From: an uncultured Collinsella sp.
Lineage (GTDB): Bacteria; Actinomycetota; Coriobacteriia; Coriobacteriales; Coriobacteriaceae
Assembly: GCA_902470835.1 (NCBI GenBank)
Contig: CABRHR010000049.1
Coordinates: forward strand, 1 to 14,774
Reading direction: 5' to 3'
Length of the DNA stretch: 14,774 bases
Below the pieces are notes generated by a model. That model was not told the DNA's origin, ran no database searches, and saw nothing but the letters and a program-made list of their open reading frames with translations. This document shows positions 1 to 7,273 of the stretch, in pieces (the stretch's first letter is position 1; every line of letters begins with the position of its first letter). Both the position numbers and the translations under genes were made by a program.

Positions 1-46
1 TACACTATCCTCTTCGTCGGCAGCGTCAGATGTGTATAAGAGACAG
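1..46. other. Residual Nextera i5 adapter (sequencing artefact)
   Basis: Bases 14-46 match the Illumina Nextera read-1 adapter exactly: the TCGTCGGCAGCGTC part followed by the 19-base Tn5 mosaic end, AGATGTGTATAAGAGACAG. Bases 6-13 (TATCCTCT) match the i5 index numbered 503, and bases 1-5 (TACAC) match the end of the P5 primer that precedes the index. The block is library-construction sequence, not genome. Its GTG at 32 creates a false start that would put MYKRQ on the front of FtsW. Genuine sequence begins at about 47. Confidence 0.98.
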
Positions 47-958
47 GATTTCGGTACTGTCCTGATCATCCTGTTGACCCTCATGTGCATGGCGTTGTTT
101 GCGGGTCTCGACCCCAGATTTATCATCGGCGTGCTAATCTTCGGCATTCTCGTGATCGTGATTGCGCTTGTCGCAGAGCCGTACCGTATGGTGCGTATTC
201 AGGTTGCCTTGAACCCTTGGGCCGACGAGTATGGTGACGGCTATCAGGCCACGCTTGCCATCATGGCCTTTGCCTCGGGCGGTCTGTTCGGCCGTGGCAT
301 CGGCAACTCAACCATGAAGTACTCGTATCTGCCCGAGGCGCACAACGACTACATCCTGGCCATCATTGGCGAGGAAGTCGGTTTTGTCGGAACCGTGCTG
401 TTCTTCTTGGTGTTTGCGATGCTGATCTACTCGGCGTTTCGCATTGCCGAGCAGGCGACCGATCGTCGGGGCGCGCTCATGGCGTCTGGTTCCGCGGTCA
501 TTCTCGCGGTGCAGTTTTTGATTAACGCGTTGGGCATCCTCAACGTGTTTCCCATGACGGGCAAACCGTTGCCGTTTATTAGCTACGGCGGTTCGTCGAT
601 TATTGTGTCGCTCATGCTTGCCGGGTTGATCCTGCGCGTTTCGTACGAGAGCGCCCGCCGCGATGAGTACGACCGTCGCCGCGAGAGCTTTGCCGTTATG
701 GATGAGAGTACCGCCGGCGTAGCTCATGTGCGCGGTGAACGACCTTCGCGTAGCGGCTTTACCGTTCTGGATGGTTCTGCATCCGAGCCGGCAGCCCGCC
801 CGCGTCAGCGAACGGCGCCGCAAGGTCGTCCGCAGCGTCCCAGCTCTCGCAACGCGGGCGGCGGATATAATCGAATCGATTTGAACTCGGACCCGTCGGC
901 GCGTCTGCGCACCGACGACCAGGGACCGCGTGTACGAAGGGACTACCATGACCGATAA
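47..958 (+). CDS. ftsW: FtsW, septal peptidoglycan glycosyltransferase (SEDS family), 5' end missing
   Basis: FtsW polymerises lipid II into septal glycan strands together with a class B penicillin-binding protein. Only the last 303 residues are present because the contig begins inside the gene, and residues read from the adapter are excluded. SEDS hallmarks are visible. A DFGT start corresponds to the usual PDFGT/PDLGT loop. GDGYQATLAIMAFASGG leads into a GRGIG segment. The PEAHNDY loop carries the likely catalytic Asp (visible residue 101), followed by the GEEVGFVG helix. The GKPLPFISYGGSS signature is near visible residue 180. At least five hydrophobic segments remain of the usual ten. A hydrophilic tail of roughly 100 residues, rich in Arg, Ser and Pro, follows the last membrane segment and contains two related short motifs (see findings). 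The stop overlaps the murG start by 11 bases, so the two are probably translationally coupled. RodA is the alternative, but the murG-murC-murB-ftsQ neighbours favour FtsW. Confidence 0.93.
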   Translation, partial: DFGTVLIILLTLMCMALFAGLDPRFIIGVLIFGILVIVIALVAEPYRMVRIQVALNPWADEYGDGYQATLAIMAFASGGLFGRGIGNSTMKYSYLPEAHNDYILAIIGEEVGFVGTVLFFLVFAMLIYSAFRIAEQATDRRGALMASGSAVILAVQFLINALGILNVFPMTGKPLPFISYGGSSIIVSLMLAGLILRVSYESARRDEYDRRRESFAVMDESTAGVAHVRGERPSRSGFTVLDGSASEPAARPRQRTAPQGRPQRPSSRNAGGGYNRIDLNSDPSARLRTDDQGPRVRRDYHDR

Positions 959-2063
959 GATGACCGTTGCTATTGCAGCCGGCGGCACGGCAGGACACAT
1001 CAACCCCGCGCTCGCCTTGGCCGAAGAGCTGCGTGACCGTGGCCACCACGTTGTGTTCGTGGGCCAGTCGCGCAAGCTCGAGGGTCGTCTGGTCCCCGAG
1101 GCTGGGTTTGATTTTGTGCCCATTACGGTCACGGGCTTCGACCGCTCCCGTCCTTGGACGGCGCTGACCTCGCTGTGGCGTGTCAACAAGGCCAAGCGTG
1201 CGCTCGCCAGTCATTTCTCAAAGGTCGGTAAGCCCGATGCCGCCATCGGTTTTGGTGCCTATGTCGAGGTTCCGTTGCTGGGGTGGTGCAAGGGCGCAGG
1301 CGTTCCGTATCTGCTGCATGAGCAGAACTCTGTTCCGGGCCTGGCCAACAAGATGATGAACTCCCACGCCGCCCGCGTGTGCATCTCGGTGCCGGCAGCG
1401 CGCTCGGTCTTTGAGCGCGAAGGTGACCCTGACCACGTGCTCATGACCGGCAATCCCGTACGTCGCTCAGTGATCGAGGGCGATCGCGCTCGCGGCCGCA
1501 AGGCACTTGCCGTTCCCGAGGACGCTACGCTGCTGCTCGTTTTTGGCGGTTCACTTGGCGCCCAGCACCTCAACGAGCGCGTGGCTTCGCTCAAAAACGA
1601 GCTGCTTTCGCGCAAGAACCTCTATGTGTTGCATTCGACGGGCGCTGACGGCTTTGAGGAGACCGAGCGCGCTTTGGCGCTGACGCCCGAGGAGGCGAAG
1701 CGTTACCGCGTCCAGCCTTACATCGACGACATGGGCGATATGCTGGCTGCTGCCGATTTGGTGCTCTCGCGTTCGGGCGCATCGAGCGTGGCCGAGATCG
1801 CTGCGCTCGCCGTGCCCTCGGTGCTCGTGCCGTATCCGCATGCGACGGCCGACCACCAAACCACCAATGCCCGTTATCTGGTCGACGCCGGGGCCGGCGT
1901 ACTCTGCGCCGATGCCGATATCGACGGTTCTGCCTTTGCCGATGAGCTGCTGCACCTGGTCGATGACGCGGCGGCGCGCGAGGCCATGCGCCAGGCGGCG
2001 CGTGGTCTGGCTCAGGATAGGGCCGCCGCTCTTCTGGCGGATGCGGTAGAGGGTTTGCGTTAG
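948..2063 (+). CDS. murG: MurG, UDP-GlcNAc:undecaprenyl-PP-MurNAc-pentapeptide GlcNAc transferase
   Basis: MurG adds GlcNAc to lipid I to make lipid II on the cytoplasmic face of the membrane (GT28 family, GT-B fold). The protein is 371 residues, a normal length. The N-terminal glycine loop GGTAGH (residues 12-17) is followed by IGFGAYVEVP, HEQNSVPGLAN, GNPVR and FGGSLGAQHLNE. The C-terminal donor-binding stretch runs from RSGASSVAEIAA to the HQTTNA motif. In the GFGGY motif common in the family, the second Gly is Ala here (GFGAY). I chose ATG 948 because the GAAGGGA ribosome site lies about 6 bases before it. A GTG at 930 in the same frame lies upstream of that site and is less likely. The start lies inside the ftsW 3' end, so expression probably follows ftsW. 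A gap of about 97 bases separates it from murC. Confidence 0.96.
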   Translation: MTDKMTVAIAAGGTAGHINPALALAEELRDRGHHVVFVGQSRKLEGRLVPEAGFDFVPITVTGFDRSRPWTALTSLWRVNKAKRALASHFSKVGKPDAAIGFGAYVEVPLLGWCKGAGVPYLLHEQNSVPGLANKMMNSHAARVCISVPAARSVFEREGDPDHVLMTGNPVRRSVIEGDRARGRKALAVPEDATLLLVFGGSLGAQHLNERVASLKNELLSRKNLYVLHSTGADGFEETERALALTPEEAKRYRVQPYIDDMGDMLAAADLVLSRSGASSVAEIAALAVPSVLVPYPHATADHQTTNARYLVDAGAGVLCADADIDGSAFADELLHLVDDAAAREAMRQAARGLAQDRAAALLADAVEGLR

Positions 2064-2160
2064 TTAGACGGGATATCGTCGGTCGCCCTCGCGCTGATGC
2101 GGTAGGTGCGGTACAGTTAACGGGTTACAGGCAGTGTTTACGCAAGGAGTACACGAGCAC

Positions 2161-3579
2161 ATGGCTGATTCCCAGACTGCAACCTCCGCGCCCGAGTTTA
2201 AGAGCGCCCACTTTATCGGTATCGGCGGCGCCGGCATGAGCGGCATCGCCCTCGTTCTGCACGAGCGTGGTTATGCCGTTACCGGCTCCGACCTTAAGAC
2301 GTCACGTTATATCCGCCAGCTTACCCGCGCTGGTGTGAAGGTGCATGTGGGCCATGAGGCCGCCACGATCGACGAGGTCAAGCCCGACGTGGTTGTTGTC
2401 TCCACCGCTATTCCGGAGTCCAACCCTGAACTCGTGCGCGCTCGCGAGCTTGGTATTCCCGTGTGGCCCCGTGCCAAGATGCTCTCTGCCTTGGGCCACG
2501 GCTACACCACCGTCGCTGTTGCCGGCACGCATGGCAAGACCACCACGTCTTCGATGTGCGCCACCATGCTCGACCGCATGGGCCTGGATCCGAGCTTCTT
2601 GATCGGCGGCATCGTCGAGGGCTATGACACGAACGGCAAGAACGGCTCGGGCGACTACTTTGTCGCCGAGGCCGACGAGTCCGACAGCTCCTTCCTGTTC
2701 CTGAACCCCAACGTAGTCATTGTGACCAACGTCGAGGCCGACCACCTCGATCACTACTCGGGTATCGAGGAGATCGAGGCGACTTTCGCCAAATTCATGA
2801 GCCTGGTGGGCGAGGACGGTACCGTCATCGTCTGCGGTGAGGACCCGCATCTGGTCGAGCTCGCCAAGTCGACGGGCCGTCACGTGCTTTCCTACGGCTT
2901 TGCCGAGAGCAACGACATCGTCTGCATGCACCCGGATGTCAAGGGCATCCAGAGTGACTTTATCGTTCGCTTTGAGGACGGCACCGAGCACGCTGTCGAG
3001 ATCAAGAGCAATCCCGGTCGCCACAACATGCTCAACGCCACGGCGGTGCTCACCGTCGCACATGTCCTGGGCCTTGACATCGACGCCGCCGCCAAGGCGC
3101 TCTCGAGCTTTGAGGGCGTCCGTCGTCGCTTTACCCACGTGGGCGATATCGATGGAATCACCGTGGTCGATGATTACGGCCATCACCCCACCGAGATCAA
3201 GGCGACGCTTGCCGCCGCTTCGTCGCTGGGCTACAAGCACGTCGACGTCGTGTTCCAGCCGCACCGCTATTCGCGCCTGCAGGCCCTGTGCGACGACTTT
3301 GCCGATGCATTTGCCAATGCCGATAAACTGCTGCTGATTGATGTGTTCTCGGCTGGCGAGATGCCCATTCCGGGTGTCACCTCTAAGATGCTCGCCGATA
3401 CCGTGCGCGCCAAGCATCCTGGCAAGGAGGTCGTGTACTGCTCCAGCCGTCTTGAGCTCAATCAGGAGCTCGAGCAGATGGTGGGCGAGGGCGACCTGCT
3501 GCTCACCATGGGTGCCGGTGACGTTACGACCGTAGGTCCCGAGTTTATCGAGTATCTGACTGCCAAGAAAGACGCTTAA
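2161..3579 (+). CDS. murC: MurC, UDP-N-acetylmuramate--L-alanine ligase
   Basis: MurC is the ATP-dependent Mur ligase that adds the first amino acid, L-Ala, to UDP-MurNAc in the cytoplasm. It has 472 residues, typical of the family. The Rossmann-like UDP-binding domain opens with GIGGAGMSG (20-28). The ATP P-loop is GTHGKTTT (122-129). EADESDSSF (170-178) and NVEADHLDHY are the Mur ligase central-domain motifs. DDYGHHPTE (337-345) and QPHRYSR (366-372) are MurC-type C-terminal signatures that separate it from MurD, MurE and MurF. The ATG at 2161 follows AAGGAG (2144-2149) by 11 bases, a little long. An in-frame GTG at 2134 precedes that ribosome site and is unlikely to be the start. murB follows after 5 bases, so the pair is almost certainly co-transcribed. 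Confidence 0.97.
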   Translation: MADSQTATSAPEFKSAHFIGIGGAGMSGIALVLHERGYAVTGSDLKTSRYIRQLTRAGVKVHVGHEAATIDEVKPDVVVVSTAIPESNPELVRARELGIPVWPRAKMLSALGHGYTTVAVAGTHGKTTTSSMCATMLDRMGLDPSFLIGGIVEGYDTNGKNGSGDYFVAEADESDSSFLFLNPNVVIVTNVEADHLDHYSGIEEIEATFAKFMSLVGEDGTVIVCGEDPHLVELAKSTGRHVLSYGFAESNDIVCMHPDVKGIQSDFIVRFEDGTEHAVEIKSNPGRHNMLNATAVLTVAHVLGLDIDAAAKALSSFEGVRRRFTHVGDIDGITVVDDYGHHPTEIKATLAAASSLGYKHVDVVFQPHRYSRLQALCDDFADAFANADKLLLIDVFSAGEMPIPGVTSKMLADTVRAKHPGKEVVYCSSRLELNQELEQMVGEGDLLLTMGAGDVTTVGPEFIEYLTAKKDA

Positions 3580-3584
3580 GTCTA

Positions 3585-4496
3585 ATGGGTCTGTTTAACG
3601 CCGTCATGGCGCTCTCGGGCATGATCGACACGGATGTGATTGAGGACGAGCGCCTTGCGCGTCATACGAGCTATCGTATCGGCGGCAAGGCCGACCTCTT
3701 TGTGACGTGCCATAGCTATCATGCCCTTCGCCGCGCCGTGGCGGTGCTCGATCGCGAGCAGGTGCCGTGGGTCATCATCGGCAAGGGCTCCAATCTGCTG
3801 GTTGCCGATAGCGGTTATCGCGGCGCCGTCATTTCGCTCGGACGTGAGTTTCAGCGCACGGTTGTTGCCGATGACGGTTGTACGCTGACGGTCGGTGCGG
3901 GCGTGATGTTTGCGCGCCTGGTCAACGATGCCCTGTCGCGTAGCCTCTCGGGCCTTGAGTTTGCCGTTGGCATCCCTGGTTCGGTCGGCGGTGCGATATC
4001 TATGAATGCCGGCACACGGACCGAGTGGATTGGCTCGCTGGTTGAGGATGTCGTAACGTTTGACCCGGCATCCGGTATCAAGCATTATGCGGGGTCCGAG
4101 ATCACTTGGGGCTACCGCGAATGTAGCCTTCCCCGCAATGAGATCATCCTCGAGTGCGTGCTCAAGCTTAAACCGGCGCCCAAGGCCGACATTCGCGAGC
4201 GCATGGAACGGTACCTGACGAGGCGCAAGCGTACGCAGCCCATGGGTCGCGCATCCTGCGGGTCGGTCTTTCGTAACCCGCCCGATGCGAGTGTGGGCAA
4301 GCTTATCGAGGATTGTGGATTAAAGGGTTTTTCGATTGGCGGCGCGGAAGTTTCGCCCGTTCACGCTAATTTTATCGTTAATAACGGAACTGCCTCGGCC
4401 GATGACGTTGCCGCGGTTATCAGACATGTGCACGGAAAGGTGAGGGAGGCGTATGGCATCGAGCTCAGACCGGAAGTTAAATTCCTCGGCTTCTAG
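3585..4496 (+). CDS. murB: MurB, UDP-N-acetylenolpyruvoylglucosamine reductase
   Basis: MurB is the FAD enzyme that reduces UDP-GlcNAc-enolpyruvate to UDP-MurNAc with NADPH, the step before MurC. It has 303 residues. FAD-domain motifs are SYRIGGKAD (29-37), GKGSNLLV (66-73) and GIPGSVGGA (129-137). GSVFRNP carries the likely catalytic Ser227, and the conserved C-terminal Glu lies in RPEVKFLG (Glu297). The size and sequence suggest the shorter type II form, but I cannot align it to prove this. The start at 3585 has only a weak AAGAAAGA purine run upstream, within the murC end, so translation is probably coupled to murC. ATG 3606 is an alternative start that would keep all the motifs. The last 44 bases overlap ftsQ in another frame. 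Confidence 0.95.
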   Translation: MGLFNAVMALSGMIDTDVIEDERLARHTSYRIGGKADLFVTCHSYHALRRAVAVLDREQVPWVIIGKGSNLLVADSGYRGAVISLGREFQRTVVADDGCTLTVGAGVMFARLVNDALSRSLSGLEFAVGIPGSVGGAISMNAGTRTEWIGSLVEDVVTFDPASGIKHYAGSEITWGYRECSLPRNEIILECVLKLKPAPKADIRERMERYLTRRKRTQPMGRASCGSVFRNPPDASVGKLIEDCGLKGFSIGGAEVSPVHANFIVNNGTASADDVAAVIRHVHGKVREAYGIELRPEVKFLGF

Positions 4497-5709
4497 AGCA
4501 TCGAAACCCACCTTCCGCCGCGCCGGAGGGCGTTCCGGCGCGCCTGCCAAACCTCAACGCAATACCGTCGCGCACTCTAAGTCTGCCGGGCATGCTCGAC
4601 AGACCGGTCGTCCGGTCGTCGGCTCGCAGCTCGGTAATCGTCCGGCCGCAAAAAAGTCCTCGCGTCCCTCGGTGACGTCAAAGCCTGTTATGGGCGCCAA
4701 GCCTGCCCGCCCCATGGCAACTCCTAAGCCCTCGACGGGAACTAAAGCGGCGCGTCCAGGTCGCACACTGGGCGCATCGAAACCGCGCTCGCTGACATCG
4801 GTGCCGGCTACCGCCAAGAAGCCTTCGAGTAAAAAAGGCGTAAACCCGTTGTCTTCACTTGGGGCGATGGCAAACAAAACATCAGACGCCGCTTCTGTCG
4901 TTGCAGGCAAAGGCAAAATCGTGGGCGGCGTTCTGTCCGCCTTGGCTGTGCTCGTCGTCGTTGCCATCGTGGTGATCAACTCTGGATTGTTTACCGCCAC
5001 TGATATTCAAATTCAAGGCAGCGAGCATGTGACGAAGCACGATGCTATCCAGCTGATCGATTTGCCCGAGGGAACGTCGCTTTTTAACGTCGATCCCGAC
5101 CAGATTACCGAGGATCTCAAGCAGAACCCGTGGGTCTCGGGCGTGGATGTCCAGCGTCAGTTCCCACATACACTCATTATTACGCCGACGGAGCGCAAGG
5201 TCATCGCAATTGCCTATATCAGCTCCGATGACCTTGCCTGGGCCATCGGGGATGATGACACCTGGATCGCCCCGCTGTCGACGTCGGTCGAAGTGGACGA
5301 CCAGGGCAACGTCATCACGACAGGGCGGGGCTCAAATACCTTGACCGGAATCGATGCCGCGCTGGCGCTCGCTAAGCATTATGGCGCGGTGTTGTTGACT
5401 GATGTCTCGGCGGATGTCGCTCCGGTTTCCGGCCAGGCGGTGAGCTCCAAGGCCGTTAAGGCTGGCTTGGATTATGTGCGTGGTTTTTCGAGCGAGTTCT
5501 TGGGACAAGTCAAGGATATTTCCACGCCTTCGGTCGAAGCCATCTCGGCAAACCTCAATAACGGCATTGAGGTGTCGCTGGGCGATTCGGACGATATCGC
5601 CAAGAAGGAACGCGTAGTCACCAAGTTGCTTTCGCAGGTAGAGGGCGTAACGTATATCAATGTGCGCTCTCCGGGCAACTACACATTTAGGAATGCTCCG
5701 ACCTCGTAG
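4453..5709 (+). CDS. ftsQ: FtsQ/DivIB-type cell division protein with POTRA domain
   Basis: FtsQ (DivIB) is a bitopic divisome protein that helps hold the FtsL-FtsB complex and regulate septal synthesis. It has 418 residues in three parts. The cytoplasmic tail of about 150 residues is rich in Lys, Arg, Pro, Ser and Ala and looks disordered. One membrane helix lies at about 157-178 (GGVLSALAVLVVVAIVVI). An extracytoplasmic POTRA domain follows, with FTATDIQIQGSEHVTKHDAI, then GTSLFNVD, NPWVSGVDVQRQFPHTLII and a TERKVIAIA strand. The C-terminal region is divergent and ends near NVRSPGNYTFR. ATG 4453 follows GGGAGG by only 3 bases and lies inside murB (44-base overlap), suggesting coupling. The tail is long for the family; Actinobacteria often have such basic tails. 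No ftsA follows; the next gene is ftsZ after about 200 bases. Confidence 0.9.
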   Translation: MASSSDRKLNSSASRASKPTFRRAGGRSGAPAKPQRNTVAHSKSAGHARQTGRPVVGSQLGNRPAAKKSSRPSVTSKPVMGAKPARPMATPKPSTGTKAARPGRTLGASKPRSLTSVPATAKKPSSKKGVNPLSSLGAMANKTSDAASVVAGKGKIVGGVLSALAVLVVVAIVVINSGLFTATDIQIQGSEHVTKHDAIQLIDLPEGTSLFNVDPDQITEDLKQNPWVSGVDVQRQFPHTLIITPTERKVIAIAYISSDDLAWAIGDDDTWIAPLSTSVEVDDQGNVITTGRGSNTLTGIDAALALAKHYGAVLLTDVSADVAPVSGQAVSSKAVKAGLDYVRGFSSEFLGQVKDISTPSVEAISANLNNGIEVSLGDSDDIAKKERVVTKLLSQVEGVTYINVRSPGNYTFRNAPTS

Positions 5710-5773
5710 CGCTGGTTGATGCTTTGTTGAGGGGCCATACCACGCCGTTTATCTGGTTTGTTTGGTTTTCACG

Positions 5774-5873
5774 GTCAATTATTTGACTGATACGTTCATA
5801 ATGTGCAAACATAATACGGTTTACCTTTGCATTTACTTTCAACCTGAAGGTTAATGTGCGCAGGGGTCGACCC
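5774..5873. promoter_or_regulatory. ftsZ leader: palindromes and possible promoter elements
   Basis: The ftsQ-ftsZ gap (5710-5908) is clearly more AT-rich than its surroundings and holds several symmetric elements. GTCAA-TTAT-TTGAC (5774-5787) contains a TTGACT hexamer (5783-5788). CATAAT occurs twice (5797-5802 and 5810-5815). AACCT-GA-AGGTT is at 5841-5852 and GGGTCGACCC at 5864-5873. TTGACT is a good -35 box, but its distance to either CATAAT (8 or 21 bases) does not suit a standard sigma-70-type promoter. A second weak pair is TTGCAT (5827-5832) with GTTAAT (5850-5855), 17 bases apart. I infer that ftsZ has its own promoter here, but no single start is certain. Confidence 0.4.
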
Positions 5874-5908
5874 ATGCTATGGCTATAACCTTTGTTCGGA
5901 GGACCGAC

Positions 5909-7063
5909 ATGCACGAGACAGAGATCAACAACTACCTTGCCGTCATTAAGGTGGTCGGCGTCGGCGGCGGCGGTACCAACGCGGTCAATCGAATGATCGA
6001 AGAGGGCATCCGCGGCGTCGAGTTTGTTGCCATCAACACCGATGCTCAGGCACTCGCGATCTCTGATGCCGATATCAAGGTGCACATCGGCACCGACCTT
6101 ACCCGCGGCCTGGGCGCCGGCGCCAACCCCGAGGTTGGCCGCAAGGCTGCCGATGAGTCCCGCGACGACATTGCCGAGGCGCTCGCTGGCGCCGACATGG
6201 TGTTTATCACCTGCGGCGAGGGCGGTGGCACCGGTACCGGCGCTGCTCCCATCGTTGCCGATATCGCGATGAACGAGGTCGGCGCACTGACCGTCGCCGT
6301 CGTGACCAAGCCCTTCACCTTCGAGGGCCGCAAGCGCAAGAAGAGCGCCGAGGAGGGCATTAAGACCCTCTCCGATTGCGTCGATACCATGATCGTCATC
6401 CCTAACGATAAGCTGCTCGACATCGCCGAGAAGAAGACCACCATGCTCGAGGCCTTCGCGATTGCCGATGGCGTCCTTTCCCAGGGCACCCAGGGCATCA
6501 CCGACCTCATCACCGTCCCCGGTATCATCAACCTGGACTTCGCCGATGTTAAGACCATCATGAAGCAGGCCGGTACCGCCATGATGGGTATCGGTACCTC
6601 TTCTGGGGATACCCGTGCCGTCGACGCTGCCCAGCAGGCCATCTCCAGCCCGCTGCTCGAGAGCTCCATCGATGGTGCCACACGCGTGCTGCTCTCCATC
6701 GCCGGTTCCAAGGACCTGGGCATTCAGGAGATCAGCGACGCCGCCGACGTTGTCGCCAACGCCGTCGACCCCGAGGCCAACATCATCTTCGGTACCGTTG
6801 TCGACGAGTCCCTGGGCGATCAGGTGCGTATCACCGTCATCGCTACGGGCTTCTCCGACTCCAACGTCAACCGTCAGGATGAGCTCTTTGCCGCTCAGCA
6901 GTCTCAGAGCAAGGCCGCTGCTTCCGCTGAGCCGCAGCGCACCGCTCCGGCCACCAGCCCGGCTCAGGCCGCTCCGACCCGCAACGTCGGTGGCACCGAG
7001 CTTCCTAACTTCGGCAACGATCAGTTCGAGCTTCCCGACTTCCTGAAGCGCGGTAGCTTCTAA
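5909..7063 (+). CDS. ftsZ: FtsZ, tubulin-like division GTPase
   Basis: FtsZ polymerises with GTP into the Z-ring that positions and organises the divisome at mid-cell. It has 384 residues. The nucleotide-binding motifs GVGGGGTNAVN (17-27) and CGEGGGTGTGAAP (102-114, tubulin signature) are intact. The T7 loop NLDFADVK (208-215) supplies the residues that hydrolyse GTP in the neighbouring subunit. A variable Ala/Ser/Pro/Gln-rich linker (about 325-365) leads to a conserved C-terminal peptide, ELPDFLKRGSF, which should bind partners such as SepF. The Glu in GEGGGTGTG is typical of actinobacterial FtsZ. ATG 5909 follows GGAGGA (5898-5903) by 5 bases. An in-frame ATG at 5879 lacks a comparable site and precedes it. 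Its own leader upstream and a strong terminator downstream suggest a largely separate transcription unit. Confidence 0.98.
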   Translation: MHETEINNYLAVIKVVGVGGGGTNAVNRMIEEGIRGVEFVAINTDAQALAISDADIKVHIGTDLTRGLGAGANPEVGRKAADESRDDIAEALAGADMVFITCGEGGGTGTGAAPIVADIAMNEVGALTVAVVTKPFTFEGRKRKKSAEEGIKTLSDCVDTMIVIPNDKLLDIAEKKTTMLEAFAIADGVLSQGTQGITDLITVPGIINLDFADVKTIMKQAGTAMMGIGTSSGDTRAVDAAQQAISSPLLESSIDGATRVLLSIAGSKDLGIQEISDAADVVANAVDPEANIIFGTVVDESLGDQVRITVIATGFSDSNVNRQDELFAAQQSQSKAAASAEPQRTAPATSPAQAAPTRNVGGTELPNFGNDQFELPDFLKRGSF

Positions 7064-7089
7064 GTCGTTCTTTGCATTGTTGTGCACAG

Positions 7090-7118
7090 GGGCGTGTCCG
7101 TATGGACGCGCCCTTTTT
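7090..7118 (+). terminator. Rho-independent terminator after ftsZ
   Basis: A ten-pair stem, GGGCGTGTCC against GGACGCGCCC (one G-U pair), closes a GTAT tetraloop and is followed at once by five T residues. It starts 26 bases after the ftsZ stop and should end the ftsZ transcript. Confidence 0.9.
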
Positions 7119-7208
7119 ATTTCGACTTTGTAAACTAGAACCTCCAATCTCTTTACGTTCCCTTTACGATTGCCTCCAGCGCAGCAGGTATCCTTTTAGA
7201 GAAGTATG

Positions 7209-7231
7209 ACAGCCGTATAAACGCGGGCTGT
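7209..7231 (+). promoter_or_regulatory. Candidate pgeF-pst operon promoter with inverted repeat
   Basis: TATAAA (7216-7221) resembles a -10 box. It lies inside a perfect inverted repeat, ACAGCC (7209-7214) and GGCTGT (7226-7231), which could be an operator. No convincing -35 hexamer sits 16-18 bases upstream (the sequence there is CTTTTA-like). A promoter is expected between the ftsZ terminator and pgeF, because the following genes have no other large gap until phoU. A small GCGGC-GAT-GCCGC hairpin (7233-7245) lies between this element and the ribosome site. Confidence 0.33.
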
Positions 7232-7273
7232 AGCGGCGATGCCGCGGTACTTGTGTTATTAGGAGGCTTTAGT

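Noticed and set aside
32..46. GTG start of ftsW at 32
   Set aside because: It lies in the Tn5 mosaic end of the adapter; the real start is upstream of the contig.
2302..3417. Minus-strand open frame of 371 codons inside murC
   Set aside because: Shadow of murC; no domain features.
5687..7147. Minus-strand open frame of 486 codons, longer than ftsZ
   Set aside because: It is the antisense shadow of ftsZ, produced by its biased GC-rich codons. The protein is Gly/Asp/Val low complexity with no recognisable domain.
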